From Roseiarcus sp963794155 (GTDB taxonomy: Bacteria; Pseudomonadota; Alphaproteobacteria; Rhizobiales; Beijerinckiaceae), in contig CAWCCX010000008.1 of NCBI GenBank assembly GCA_963794155.1, forward strand, positions 868,001 through 932,000: a DNA stretch of 64,000 nucleotides. Direction: 5' to 3'. Shown one piece after another: positions 37,852 through 46,916 of the stretch. Position numbers and translations under genes: made by a program. The notes under the pieces were generated by a model that made no database searches, was not told the origin of the DNA, and worked only from the letters and a program-made list of their open reading frames with translations. Every line of letters starts with the position of its first letter. Position 1 is the stretch's first letter.

Positions 37852-38010
37852 CACCATTGCTTCAGAATCGACAAGGCGGCCCGCGTCGGAGGGATACGCA
37901 TCAGCGGCATGGGGCGCGGCTCCTAAAAGGCGTGGGGGCGCGGGACGATAGCGCCCCTCAAACCTCGCGCAAGGCGAAGCGCTTGCCTGTAGATTCAGAT
38001 TTGCCAGAAC

Positions 38011-38508
38011 GTGCGCATGCCATCGCCATTCTGGGCCGCCGTCAGGTCCCTACCACAGCGCGAGCGCTTCGCCACCGAGCAGCTCGGCCTGCGCGGCTAC
38101 GAGACGTTTCTGCCCTTGGTGGAGACCAAGCACACGGTGGCGCCCTTGTTCGCGTCGTATTTCTTTTGCCGCATCGTCGAGCAATGGCGGGCGATAAATT
38201 ATTGCTTCGGCGTGCTCGCGCTGGTGCGGGTCGGGGATTGCCCCTGCCGAGTGCCGGACCACGAGATCGAGGCGCTCAAGGCGCGCGCCGATGCCAGCGG
38301 AATCATTCGATTGCCGCCGCCGCCTCCGCCCAAAGCTCAGCGTCGGTTCGCCAAAGGTGAACCGGTCAAGATCATCGCCGGTCAATTTTCCCATTTCTCC
38401 GGGCTGCACACGGGCATGCGCCGCGGCGAGCTCGAGGGCGTGCTGATCACCATCCTCGGCGCGCAGCGAGAAGTGAAAGTCGCCCGCCACCATATTGCGG
38501 CGCCGTAA
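38011..38508 (+). CDS. NusG/RfaH-like transcription antiterminator
   Basis: This 165-residue protein has an NGN domain (PFWAAVRSLPQRERFATEQL, LRGYETFLPLVE, FASYFFCRI, VLALVRVGD) and a C-terminal KOW segment (RRFAKGEPVKIIAGQFSHFSG, GVLITILGAQREVKV). It is shorter than housekeeping NusG and belongs to the specialised paralogues that often promote transcription of long mobile or surface-polysaccharide operons. ATG 38011 (or 38017). No target operon follows here, only a small DNA-binding gene, so it may be stranded. Confidence 0.85.
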   Translation: MRMPSPFWAAVRSLPQRERFATEQLGLRGYETFLPLVETKHTVAPLFASYFFCRIVEQWRAINYCFGVLALVRVGDCPCRVPDHEIEALKARADASGIIRLPPPPPPKAQRRFAKGEPVKIIAGQFSHFSGLHTGMRRGELEGVLITILGAQREVKVARHHIAAP

Positions 38509-38580
38509 TGGCCGGGGTCGACTATCACCCCTCGCCGGGGATCAGCGCAGCGCTAAACGAGCGGCTGCTGGCGGCAGCAG

Positions 38581-38829
38581 ATGCTCATCGAGGCGATGCG
38601 CGACACTCCCGGCCTTTCCGTCATCGCCCTGGCCCATGCGACGGGTTTCAACCGGTCGACCGCCGGGGAACGTCTGCGCCAGCTCGCCCGGCGCGGGATT
38701 GTCGAGAAGGACGCGACGGGGCGATGGCGGCTGACGGACGACGCCGACGTCGGTGCGACGCCGGAACCCGAGCGCATCGAACCCGACCCCAGCGCGCAAT
38801 CGCGATGGATTAAACCGCTGTCGCATTAA
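38581..38829 (+). CDS. Winged helix-turn-helix protein, N-terminus possibly frameshifted
   Basis: The 82-residue frame has a clear MarR/IclR-like wHTH (LSVIALAHATGFNRSTAGERL, RQLARRGIVEKDATGRWRL). Another frame opening at ATG 38508, adjacent to the nusG-like stop, reads AGVDYHPSPGISAALNERLL and seems to be the missing N-terminus; a one-base change near 38570 would join them. So the gene is either a broken 107-residue protein or uses ATG 38581. It is probably co-transcribed with the NusG-like gene. Confidence 0.6.
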   Translation: MLIEAMRDTPGLSVIALAHATGFNRSTAGERLRQLARRGIVEKDATGRWRLTDDADVGATPEPERIEPDPSAQSRWIKPLSH

Positions 38830-39065
38830 TGAGCGACGCGAGACCACCCTCGTCGAGGGCCTCCGATATGGATAGCGCCTTAGAGCAACGCCCTGGCGCG
38901 CTCGATACTGTGCGCCCCCCATGCCGCGCACCAGCACGCAAAAGGGCTCGGAAATGCCCCCACGCCGAAGTCCAAAGTTTTTTGCAATCATAGCGGAGTG
39001 CTTGACCCGCCTGCCAAAGGTTACTGCTATACTGCGTCACCTTCGGATGATTGGAGCCGGCCCTG

Positions 39066-39287
39066 ATGAACTGGCAAATTCCTAGTTGGACATCCGAACC
39101 CGGGTTCCTACAGGCTCTTTGCGTCAAGGTATTTGGTCTTATATCTTCATATATAGTGCGGAATAAAGACACGATTACAATATATATTTTGGTATTAACA
39201 TTGGCTGCATCGGCCTTGGGTCAAGGCTTGGATTTGCTGGAAATACGGGGCTGGGATGACGCTGCCCTCGGCGTGATTAAGGTCTGA
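39066..39287 (+). CDS. Possible small membrane protein
   Basis: This 73-residue frame has one hydrophobic segment (TITIYILVLTLAASALG) and no recognisable family. AT-rich first half. ATG 39066 has a weak GGAGCC upstream. The 3' part overlaps the IS256-type remnant on the other strand, which weakens the case. Confidence 0.3.
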   Translation: MNWQIPSWTSEPGFLQALCVKVFGLISSYIVRNKDTITIYILVLTLAASALGQGLDLLEIRGWDDAALGVIKV

Positions 39288-39540
39288 TATTCGTCGTCAA
39301 GGTCCTTCCTGACTGCGGCGATCTGGCGCAGCTCGAATTCGGTGAAGCGAAGACCGCGCCAACGTTCGGCGGCCCGGATGAGCGCTCCGAACATGAGCTT
39401 GAGCACCGGCTTCTCGCCGAAGCCATTGGGAATGATTTTCAGCCGTCGCCGTTCCTCGACATCGATCGCGCTCCTCGAAGTTTTGCGGCCCTACATGGGC
39501 GGCCGGACGCGGATCGAGGCGACAAGGTAGGCTTGTCGGA
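39221..39540 (-). pseudogene. IS256-type (mutator) transposase C-terminal fragment
   Basis: The reading VLKLMFGALIRAAERWRGL then RFTEFELRQIAAVRKDLDDEY is the C-terminal end of IS256-like transposases. Upstream in the same frame ASIRVRPPM is followed by a TAG stop and then GRKTSRSAIDVEERRRLKII. The catalytic domain is absent. A small relic between the NusG-like region and a cyclase. Confidence 0.65.
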
Positions 39541-39545
39541 GTCGA

Positions 39546-40769
39546 CTAAGGCGCGATGTCGACCAACTCGGCGGGCTTTCGCCCGACGAGAAACCACGTC
39601 TGCATCGGACCTTTTCCCCGCACGTCGATGACGCCGCGCTTCTCGAGCACGAAGCCATCCGCCAGCAACGTGTAGGTCTCCGGCGCAACTTGGATTCTCC
39701 CAGCCTCTCCAGTCGATTCCATGCGCGATGCCGTGTTCACCGCGTCGCCCCACACGTCATAGAAGAACTTGCGAGTGCCGATCACTCCGGCGACCACCGG
39801 CCCAGACGCGATGCCGATGCGCAACGGCGCGGCTCCCCCGTTGGGATCAACGAGACCCGCCAGCGCATCACGGACGTCGAGGGCCAAATGAGCAATTTTC
39901 GCGGCGTGGTCAGGGCGAGGCTCCGGCACGCCGCTGACCACCATGTAAGCATCGCCCGTGGTCTTGATTTTTTCGAGGCCGTGGCGATCGACGAGATTGT
40001 CGATCCGCGCATAAACGGCGTTAAGAAATTGAACGAGCTCATATGGCGTCATTTTGCTCGCGCGCGCAGTAAAGCCGGCCATGTCGGCAAACAGAATTGA
40101 CGCCTCCAGATAGGCGTCGACGATCGCGACATCCGGGCGCTCTTTCAGGCGACGCGCGATGCTTGGCGGAAGGATGTTGACCAGCAGACCCTCGGAACGC
40201 TGGTGCTCGCGCTCCACCCGCTCCTCGGCGAGTGTGAACTGCCGGACGGCATAGAAGACGACGACAAAGAGAATCGTCGATGCGCTGAGCGCATTGACAA
40301 TGAAGGTTAGCGGCCCGGGCGGATAGCTCGTGTCCCGTGGCGGTGCCACGCCGACATGCATGAAGAGCAACAACCCGATTGCGACAGCGCCGATGAAACC
40401 GCACAACAAAACGCGCTCGGCGCCGACGAGCAAGATGCCAAGCGCGCCAATGGTCAAATATAGGAAGGTTGTCCCGTCGAGGACGCCGCCAACGAAGCTA
40501 AGATAAGTGATCCAAGCGTAAGCGACGGCTGTCAAGGCCAGCGGCACCGCGAGCGCGCCGATGCGATGCAGCATCGGGCTCAAGGCGAAGGCGAGCGAAA
40601 GCAGCGCTGGGTTCCTCCAACTCTGAAGTCCCTGGAGGAAGCGGGTCACGGCGAAGAACGCCAGGGTGACGGCAGCGATCCAGGCCGCGATGTTGGCGGC
40701 TCGGAGTCGCCGCGCCACTCTCTCCGGATAGCGCTCCGTACCGTAGCGAATGTTCGGAAGGAAGCGCAT
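39546..40769 (-). CDS. Six-helix membrane adenylate/guanylate cyclase
   Basis: From ATG 40769 (GAGGTGCG upstream) the product is 407 residues. About six membrane helices lie in residues 30-190, a linker with SEGLLVNILPPSIARRLKE (the coiled motif preceding many class III cyclases) follows, then the catalytic domain: ASILFADMAGFTARASKM, KIKTTGDAYMVVSGVP, GVIGTRKFFYDVWGDAVNTASRME. All metal and substrate residues are present. The open frame extends to 40859 and begins MSETRKLAA; those 30 codons seem to be the 5' scrap of another cyclase gene, since the upstream DNA also matches that of the 3682-5628 gene. Confidence 0.88.
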   Translation of the reverse strand: MRFLPNIRYGTERYPERVARRLRAANIAAWIAAVTLAFFAVTRFLQGLQSWRNPALLSLAFALSPMLHRIGALAVPLALTAVAYAWITYLSFVGGVLDGTTFLYLTIGALGILLVGAERVLLCGFIGAVAIGLLLFMHVGVAPPRDTSYPPGPLTFIVNALSASTILFVVVFYAVRQFTLAEERVEREHQRSEGLLVNILPPSIARRLKERPDVAIVDAYLEASILFADMAGFTARASKMTPYELVQFLNAVYARIDNLVDRHGLEKIKTTGDAYMVVSGVPEPRPDHAAKIAHLALDVRDALAGLVDPNGGAAPLRIGIASGPVVAGVIGTRKFFYDVWGDAVNTASRMESTGEAGRIQVAPETYTLLADGFVLEKRGVIDVRGKGPMQTWFLVGRKPAELVDIAP

Positions 40770-41043
40770 TACGCACCTCAGCCCCGAGACGGTACGCCAT
40801 CGAACCGCGCGCGATTTCGAGGAAGACTGGCTTGCCGCAAGTTTGCGGGTCTCGCTCATCCCGCCCCCTATGAATCGCGACTATTAGCCCAAATGCCATC
40901 CCGAGTCTGCTTGTCTTCGACGGAAGGGCCGCTCATGTGCGCATAGCGGCAGTCCCTTTCGCGCCGCCGTAGGTCTGCAACGGGTCGAGTCCGGTCCACC
41001 GATCGGCGATCCAAAGGGGTACCAAGTGTCAGGTTCGAAACAC
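40770..41043. repeat. Cyclase-gene start scrap and dispersed repeat
   Basis: 40833-40859 encodes MSETRKLAA on the minus strand, and 40880-40945 (AAATGCC, AGTCTGCTTG, TCGACGGAAGGGCCGCTCA) matches the upstream region of the first cyclase (5655-5708). A GCGCATAGCGGCAG segment (40938-40952) is related to the GCGCAAATAGCGG core seen elsewhere. Confidence 0.6.
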
Positions 41044-41045
41044 TA

Positions 41046-42095
41046 GAGCAGAATCCGATCACGCTGCATCGTAACCTGCGGCGGCGAAGAGGTTTTGGAT
41101 TTCTTGCGGTGTGATGAGATCGATGAGTTGACCGATGGCGCTCCAGAGGCCTTCGACGGTCCGCTCAGCGGCCTTTCGCAGGAGCGCCTTGAGCTTGGCG
41201 AAGGCGTTTTCGATGGGATTGAAGTCGGGACTGTAGGGCGGGAGGTAGAGAAGGCTTGCGCCCGCGGCTTCGATCAACTGACGCACTTTCGGCCCCTTGT
41301 GGCCGGGAAGATTGTCCATGATGACGACGTCGCCCTGGCGCAGTTCCGGGACGAGGACCTTCTCGACGTAGGTCTCGAAAGCGAGACGATCGACGGCTCC
41401 GTCGATGACGAACGGCGCGATGAAGCCGCGCAGCGTCAAGGCTCCAATGAAGGTCGTGGTTTTCCAATGTCCGTACGGAACGCCGACCCGCAGGCGTTGA
41501 CCGCGCGGCGCGCGACCGTGACGCCGCGCCATGTTGGTGGAGGCCCAGGTCTCGTCGATGAAGATCAGGCGCTCGGGGTCGAGATCGAGTTGCCCGTCGA
41601 ACCAGGTTTCGCGCTGCTCCGCAACATCGGGGCGGCTTTGCTCGGAAGCGTGCGCGGTCTTTTTTTGCGCGTGATGGCATGACGGGCGAAGAAGCGCTGG
41701 ATCGTGCCGAAGCCGAAGCTGAGCCCTTGCGCGGCAAGCGTGCGGCGCACTTCCTCGATGGTCGCGTCGCCGTCGGGTCCGAGCGCCGAAAGAACGGCTT
41801 CGCCGCAGGCTTCGATGCGCTTCGACCGGCGGTCGCCGCCAAGCGCCTTGGGACGCGCGTCCCCCTGCTCGCGTTCACGCGCGCGCCAGCGGCTCACGCT
41901 GGCGGCGCTGACGCCGAACCGTTCGGCGGCCAAGCGATGCGTCGCCCCGGCCTGAACCGCCGCCAAAACCCGAACCCGAAGATCAAGAGACAGCGCCTTT
42001 GACATGCCCGCCGGCCTCCAATCCGGCAGACAGCCTGAATCAGAACTTACCCGATTCGGGAATCCTCTCCGGATTCTCCAGCTCGGGTGCTGCTC
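41046..42095 (-). mobile_element. IS630-family element (copy b)
   Basis: TA at 41044-41045 and 42096-42097; inverted ends begin GAGCAG followed by (AATCCGA / CACCCGA). The transposase is on the minus strand. It is the best preserved of the three IS630 copies. Confidence 0.8.
41059..42005 (-). CDS. IS630 transposase made by probable -1 frameshifting at an A7 run
   Basis: orfA from ATG 42005 encodes the helix-turn-helix part (LDLRVRVLAAVQAGATHRLA, AERFGVSAASVSRW). At the A7 run (T7 on plus, 41660-41666) the ribosome would slip -1 into orfB, which encodes FIDET, MDNLPGHKG, YLPPYSPDFNPIENAF, the DDE catalytic residues, to the stop at 41059. Without slipping, orfA ends as a 146-residue protein at 41565. 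All three IS630 copies here have the A-run at the same place. No other lesion is visible, so this copy may be active. Confidence 0.78.
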
Positions 42096-42097
42096 TA

Positions 42098-42674
42098 GCT
42101 GGAAGAGAAGCGTTGAACCGCAGATTTTCCGCGCAAGGGCGAAAGGCTCTCGACCCCCCTCAGAACGCGAGCCGGCCTAGAGGCCGGGAGGGCTTGGCAG
42201 ACACGGCCATCGCGGGCTGTCCAAACCTTGAAATGTGAACGGCGGCTTCCCCTGACGAGACGCTGGCCCAATCTCCGATGACCGGTTTACGTCGATTCCA
42301 GCCGGCCGCAATGCTGAAGGGTTTCGGACGCCGGCCCCTTGCACGACGGTTGGGCGAGCCGCCGGGGGCCGGCGTTCGAAAGCCTCGCAAGGAGGAAACC
42401 GCGGGGAGGAAGGGCGCTGTTTGGTGGGGCGCGGCCTATGGGGATTTCTAGATCGCCAGCAGATCGCATGCGTCGGCGCGCAGCCCGACGGCGCGCAGTT
42501 GTGACGGGGCCAGCGACGAAGACGAGCCTCTTCGGTCGGGAGCATGTGCGGGTTTGGCGTTGACGTAGCGGTCGAAGCGGATCTTCGGACGTGACGAGGT
42601 CAGCGCTCTTGTGCTCCGGCGCGCGGCTGGAAGGGAAAGCGATCGAGGTTGCGAGGCGAGATGCGCGGCGACGG
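42098..42674. other. Region downstream of the IS91-type element
   Basis: No supported gene. It has inverted pieces such as GCCGGCCTAGAGGCCGGG (about 42171-42188) and GCCCGACGGCGCGC, and probably contains the terminal (ter or ori) end of the IS91-type element, which I could not delimit. Confidence 0.45.
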
Positions 42675-43892
42675 TCATGAGGTGTCGATTCTGATCCGGG
42701 TTCGCGATGGCGATTGCGCAGGGCGCGCGCCCTCGAACGTATCGATGATGATCATCCGGCCGCCGCAACATGGGCATCGGCGGGCGGTCGGAGGTGTTTC
42801 GGTCTCGTTGTCGGCCTCGGCGCGCTCGCGCTCGCGCGGCTGCGTGGACGCGGTGAGCAATTGGCGAACGCGCTCGATGTTGTGCGCTCGAACCGCGCCG
42901 GCGATGAGGCCGTAATGGCGGATGCGGTGGAAGCCGCTCGGCAGGACGTGGAGGAGAAAGCGGCGGATGAACTCGGCGGCGTCGAGCGTCATGGTCTTGA
43001 GCCGGTCGCGGCCTTTGATCCGGTAGTCTTTCCATTTGAAGGTGACGCCCTTGTCGTCGAGCGCGATGAGCCTGGAGTTGGAGATGGCGACGCGGTGGGT
43101 GTAGCGCGCGAGATAGGCGAGAACGGCCTGGGGTCCGGCGAAGGGCCGCTTGGCGTAGACGACCCACTCGGTCCGGCGCGCTCGCGTGAGGACGGCGTCG
43201 AAGGCGCTTTTCTCGGTGAGCGGGGCGAGGTCGCCGAAGAAGGCCAGGCGGCCGGCCTGGTTGAGCGCGGCGAGGCCTTCGAGAAAGAGCCGGCGGAAGA
43301 GACGCGACAGCACGCGCACGGGCAGGAAGAAGCCGGGCTTGCAGGCGATCCAGCGCGCCCCGTCCGGCGACAGGCCGCCGCCGGGCGCGATGACGTGGAC
43401 GTGGGGATGGTGGGTGAGCGCCGAGCCCCAGGTGTGCAGCACGGCGGTGAGGCCGATGCGCGCGCCCAGATGCTTCGGGTCGGCGGCGAGGGTGGTCAGC
43501 GTCTCGGCGGCGGTCCTGAACAGGAGGTCGTAGACGGCGGCCTTGTTCTGGAACGCGACGGCGCCGATCGCGGCCGGCAGGGTGAAGACGACGTGATAAT
43601 AAGGAACCGGCAGGAGTTCGGCTTGGCGGTCTTCGAGCCATTGCCGCGCCGCGGCGGCCTGGCACTTCGGGCAGTGGCGGTTGCGGCAGGAATTGTAGGC
43701 GATGCGCTCGTGCGCGCAGTCCTCGCAGCGCTCGACGTGGCCGCCGAGCGCGGCGGTGCGGCAGGTCTCGATCGCCGACATGACCTTCAGCTGGCCGAGG
43801 CTCATATGGCCGGCGTTGGCCTTGCGCCACGCCGCCCCATGGGCGTGAAAGACGTCGGCGACCTCCAGGCTGTGACCCGGGGGCCGCGCCAT
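42675..43892 (-). CDS. IS91-family HUH transposase
   Basis: This 405-residue rolling-circle transposase has an N-terminal zinc-binding domain (CEDCAHERIAYNSCRNRHCPKC), an HUH motif in HHPHVHVIAPGG, the catalytic tyrosine segment YLARYTHRVAISN, FKWKDYR, and a C-terminal CPCCGG. Full length. It is transcribed after the recombinase gene with a 10-bp gap. IS91 elements move by one-ended rolling circle, so no target duplication is expected. Confidence 0.92.
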   Translation of the reverse strand: MARPPGHSLEVADVFHAHGAAWRKANAGHMSLGQLKVMSAIETCRTAALGGHVERCEDCAHERIAYNSCRNRHCPKCQAAAARQWLEDRQAELLPVPYYHVVFTLPAAIGAVAFQNKAAVYDLLFRTAAETLTTLAADPKHLGARIGLTAVLHTWGSALTHHPHVHVIAPGGGLSPDGARWIACKPGFFLPVRVLSRLFRRLFLEGLAALNQAGRLAFFGDLAPLTEKSAFDAVLTRARRTEWVVYAKRPFAGPQAVLAYLARYTHRVAISNSRLIALDDKGVTFKWKDYRIKGRDRLKTMTLDAAEFIRRFLLHVLPSGFHRIRHYGLIAGAVRAHNIERVRQLLTASTQPRERERAEADNETETPPTARRCPCCGGRMIIIDTFEGARPAQSPSRTRIRIDTS

Positions 43893-43902
43893 GCGGCCGC
43901 GG

Positions 43903-44778
43903 TCAGGCGGGCGGCGATCGGCTCGCGAGGTTGACGCCCAGCCGTTCCAGCGGGCTCTTGACGTCGCGGATCGTGTTGACGGCGACGCGGGTGTAGAGCG
44001 CGGTCGTCTCCAGCTTGGCGTGGCCGAGCAACACTTGGATCACGCGGATGTCGACGTTCTGCTCGAGCAGATGGGTGGCGAAGCTGTGCCGCAAGGTATG
44101 CGGCGAGACCCGCTTGGCGATCCCGGCCGCCTGCGCCGCGGCGTGGACGGCGCGCACCAGCTGGCGGGCCGACATCGGGTTGACCGGGTTCTGGCCAGGG
44201 AACAGCCAGGCCTGAGGCCGCGCCGCGCGCCACCAGTCGCGCAACAGTTCGAGCAGTTGCGGCGAGAGCATCACATAGCGGTCCCGCTGCCCCTTGCCTT
44301 GCTCGACCCGAAGCGTCATGCGCTGGCTGTCGAGGTCGGACACCTTCAGCGCCACGACCTCGGACACCCGCAGGCCCGCGCCGTAGGCGACGCTGAGCGC
44401 GGCCTTGTACTTGAGGCCGGGCGCGGCTTCGAGGAGGCGCGCCACCTCCTCCTGGCTCAAGACGACCGGCGCCCTACGCGGTGTGTTCACGGTCGTCAGA
44501 GGACGGACGAGGTCGGGCCGTTCGAGCGTCACGTTGAAAAAGAACCGCAGCGCGGCGATGGCGGCGTTGATGGTCGCAACGCCGATCGGCAGCTGTGCCA
44601 GATGCACCTGAAAGCGGCGAAGGTCCTCGCTCGTGGCGGTGTCCGGCGAGCGGCCAAGAAAGGCCGCGAAGGTTCTGACGTGCCGCACGTAGTCTTTCTG
44701 CACCTTCTCCTTGATCCGGCGCGCCGTCATGTCGTCGATCATGCGCTGGCGCAATGGGCTGATGGGCTTGTCGGTCAT
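43903..44778 (-). CDS. Tyrosine recombinase of the IS91-type element
   Basis: The product has 291 residues. A SAM-like core-binding domain (IKEKVQKDYVRHVRTFAAFL) precedes a catalytic domain with AYGAGLRVSE (Arg), HTLRHSFATHLLE (HxxR) and LLGHAKLETTALYTRV (Tyr). XerD-like recombinases of this sort sit immediately upstream of the transposase in a subgroup of IS91 elements, with a presumed role in resolution. It precedes the transposase gene by 10 bp in one operon. Start ATG 44778. Intact. Confidence 0.9.
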   Translation of the reverse strand: MTDKPISPLRQRMIDDMTARRIKEKVQKDYVRHVRTFAAFLGRSPDTATSEDLRRFQVHLAQLPIGVATINAAIAALRFFFNVTLERPDLVRPLTTVNTPRRAPVVLSQEEVARLLEAAPGLKYKAALSVAYGAGLRVSEVVALKVSDLDSQRMTLRVEQGKGQRDRYVMLSPQLLELLRDWWRAARPQAWLFPGQNPVNPMSARQLVRAVHAAAQAAGIAKRVSPHTLRHSFATHLLEQNVDIRVIQVLLGHAKLETTALYTRVAVNTIRDVKSPLERLGVNLASRSPPA

Positions 44779-44904
44779 CGCGAAAGCTCCTGTCTCGCAT
44801 GGGGTTGAACCCCATGATCTTGAGACAGGCCCAGACCTTCGCGTTCCTCTTCAGCCCAAGGTGCTCCCCCGGCCGCTCGCCACCCCTACCGCGCGAGCGG
44901 TTTA

Positions 44905-45050
44905 GTCCTTGCGCAAATAGCGGCCCTTCCTCTGCTCGCTGGCAAATGCCTCAAGTCGACCCTTTACTGCCCTTCAAGGACTAACCTATGAACGGGCGGT
45001 AAGTGCCGGAAAGCGGTCTTCGGCTGAGGGCATCGGTTGCGCCGCGCCCG
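44905..45050 (+). repeat. Dispersed repeat copy (GCGCAAATAGCGG type)
   Basis: GCGCAAATAGCGGCCC (44911-44926), then CTCAAGTCGACCCTT, GCCCTTCAAGGAC, TGAACGGGCGG, GCCGGAAAGCGGTCTTCGG. The 3' part matches 52819-52905 closely and the 5' core matches 48606-48620. Non-coding. Confidence 0.65.
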
Positions 45051-45325
45051 GTCGTTCGTTGAATGTAACGGATCGCTCGAGTCTCTCGATGTCCGCTTAT
45101 GAGCCTTGCCGCCCCCACCGCAAATCGAGGACACCACACAACACGATTTGTCTTCTTGATTTCGAGGGGTCCAGCCGCCTTGCGGCGAAGAGCGCGCGAC
45201 CGGATACCGGCTCTCGCGACGCTATTCCTTGCGGGATCCCTTCATGGGTCTGCCGGCCGTTTCAGGCGCGCCGATGGATGCGCGCAACGTGACGAGCCCG
45301 AGCGCGATCAGGTATATTGCTATCT

Positions 45326-46804
45326 ATGCGTAACGCACTCATCGCAGTCGCGCTTCTCTACGTCGTTTCGGCGCATGCCGATCAATCCGTTCTGACCTAC
45401 CACGGCGCGCTCGACCGCGCCGGGAGATACGTCGTGCCCGGCCTCACCTATGACCGAGCGCGCGGTTTGCGCCTTGATCCTTCGTTCCATGCCGCTTTTC
45501 AGGGCAAGGTCTATGCGCAGCCGCTACTTTGGCGGCGGCCGGGATCAGGCGAGGGCGAGCTGATCGTCGCCACGGAGGACAACGAGGTTTTTGCGCTCGA
45601 CGCGCGGAGCGGCGCGCAGATCTGGAAGCGCGCGCTGGGCCCGCCCGTTCAGCGCTCCGCGCTCCCCTGCGGCAATATTACGTCGCTCGGCGTCACCGGC
45701 GCGCCCGTGATCGATGAACAGCGTGCGACGCTCTATCTCGACGCGGCGATCATGCGCGCCAATGGGCCGCGCCACGAAATTTTCGCGCTTTCCCTTGCGG
45801 ACGGCTCGATCGAGCCCCGCTGGCCGCTCGACGTCGCGGCTGCGCTCGGTGCGAGCTTCGATCCGTCAGTACAGAACCAGCGTGGCGCGCTGGCGCTGTT
45901 TAAGGGCAAGGTCTTCGTTCCCTTTAGCGGGCACTGGGGCGATTGCGGCGCCTATCACGGTTTTGTCGTCGGAATTTCCATCGACGACCCGGGCAAGGTC
46001 TCGAGCTTCTCGACACGCGCGCGTGGCGGCGGCATATGGGCGCAGGGCGGCATCAGCGGCGATGGACAATCGCTCTTCGCAGTCACTGGCAACACCTTCG
46101 GCACGACCGGCTGGTTCGGCGCAGCTGAGTGGAGCGATGGCGAAGCCGTTCTGCGCCTTTCTCCCGACCTCGTACGGCCGAGCGAAAGCCGCGACTATTT
46201 CGCCCCCTTGGATTGGCGCGACCTCGACCGTCACGACCTCGACCTCGGGGGGACCGCGGCTATCCCGCTCGATGTCGCAGGCCAGAACGGCGCCCGGAAG
46301 CTGATTTTCGCCATGGGAAAGACGGGTGAGGCGTATCTTCTCGACCGCGACAACCTCGGCGGCGTCGGCGGCGCGCTCGCAAGCGCGCGGGTGACTACAA
46401 ACATCGCCATCACGTCGCCGGCGGTTTGGACCGCCGCCGACGGGGTATTTGTCGTTCTGCAGGGCGATGGCGCGCATTGTCCGCGAGGTGAGCCGGCGAA
46501 CGGTCTGGTTGCGCTGAAAATTCGCGTCGACCCCGCGCCGGTGATCGAGACCGCCTGGTGCGGTTCCGTCGCCGACGCCGGCTCCCCGATCGTAACAACG
46601 ACCGACGGCCGCTCGGATCCGATTGTATTGGTCGTGGGCGCCGAGGGCGACAACAGGCTGCACGCGTTCAGGGCCGATGACGGCGAGCCGCTCGCAACGC
46701 CGCCGGAGACAATGCGCGGTCTGCACCATTTTCAGACGCTTATCGCTGCCGAAGACCGGCTTTATGTCGCCGCCGACGGCGCCATCTACGCATTCGCGTT
46801 CTGA
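45326..46804 (+). CDS. Exported PQQ-like beta-propeller protein
   Basis: This 492-residue protein has a signal peptide (RNALIAVALLYVVSAHA) and repeated propeller blades with ATEDNEVFALDARSGAQIWK, the PQQ-repeat consensus. Further blades include AVTGNTFGTTGWFG, MGKTGEAYLLDRDNLGG and HAFRADDGEPLATP. It lacks the active-site residues I would expect in a methanol or alcohol dehydrogenase, so it is a beta-propeller of unknown role, maybe binding or scaffolding in the periplasm. I chose ATG 45326 over TTG 45317 because it starts the signal sequence. No operon partners. Confidence 0.85.
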   Translation: MRNALIAVALLYVVSAHADQSVLTYHGALDRAGRYVVPGLTYDRARGLRLDPSFHAAFQGKVYAQPLLWRRPGSGEGELIVATEDNEVFALDARSGAQIWKRALGPPVQRSALPCGNITSLGVTGAPVIDEQRATLYLDAAIMRANGPRHEIFALSLADGSIEPRWPLDVAAALGASFDPSVQNQRGALALFKGKVFVPFSGHWGDCGAYHGFVVGISIDDPGKVSSFSTRARGGGIWAQGGISGDGQSLFAVTGNTFGTTGWFGAAEWSDGEAVLRLSPDLVRPSESRDYFAPLDWRDLDRHDLDLGGTAAIPLDVAGQNGARKLIFAMGKTGEAYLLDRDNLGGVGGALASARVTTNIAITSPAVWTAADGVFVVLQGDGAHCPRGEPANGLVALKIRVDPAPVIETAWCGSVADAGSPIVTTTDGRSDPIVLVVGAEGDNRLHAFRADDGEPLATPPETMRGLHHFQTLIAAEDRLYVAADGAIYAFAF

Positions 46805-46916
46805 GAGAGCTTCGTGCGCTCGCGACCCTAGACTTGTTTAGCTCGTGACACCCAACCCTGTTTTGCGAGGATGATGCAATACGGCTCACACTGACGATCC
46901 GACGCTCGCCAGCAGC

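Larger units (their letters stand above)
34580..37856 (-). mobile_element. IS66-family element with passenger genes (approximate limits)
   Basis: tnpA, tnpB and tnpC in the IS66 order are followed on the same strand by a pRiA4b ORF-3-type gene coupled to tnpC by ATGA and a small conserved gene. The decanucleotide TTAGCTGCGC occurs at 34580 and 37837, but I could not settle the terminal repeats. Confidence 0.65.

Noticed and set aside
39002..39037. Sigma-70-type promoter TTGACC ... TATACT
   Set aside because: The spacer is 20 nt, too long for a good promoter, and the gene it would serve is itself doubtful.
42714..43934. 406-residue plus-strand frame opposite the IS91 transposase
   Set aside because: A shadow of the HUH transposase; composition dominated by Gly/Asp/Val/Arg/Glu from antisense codons.
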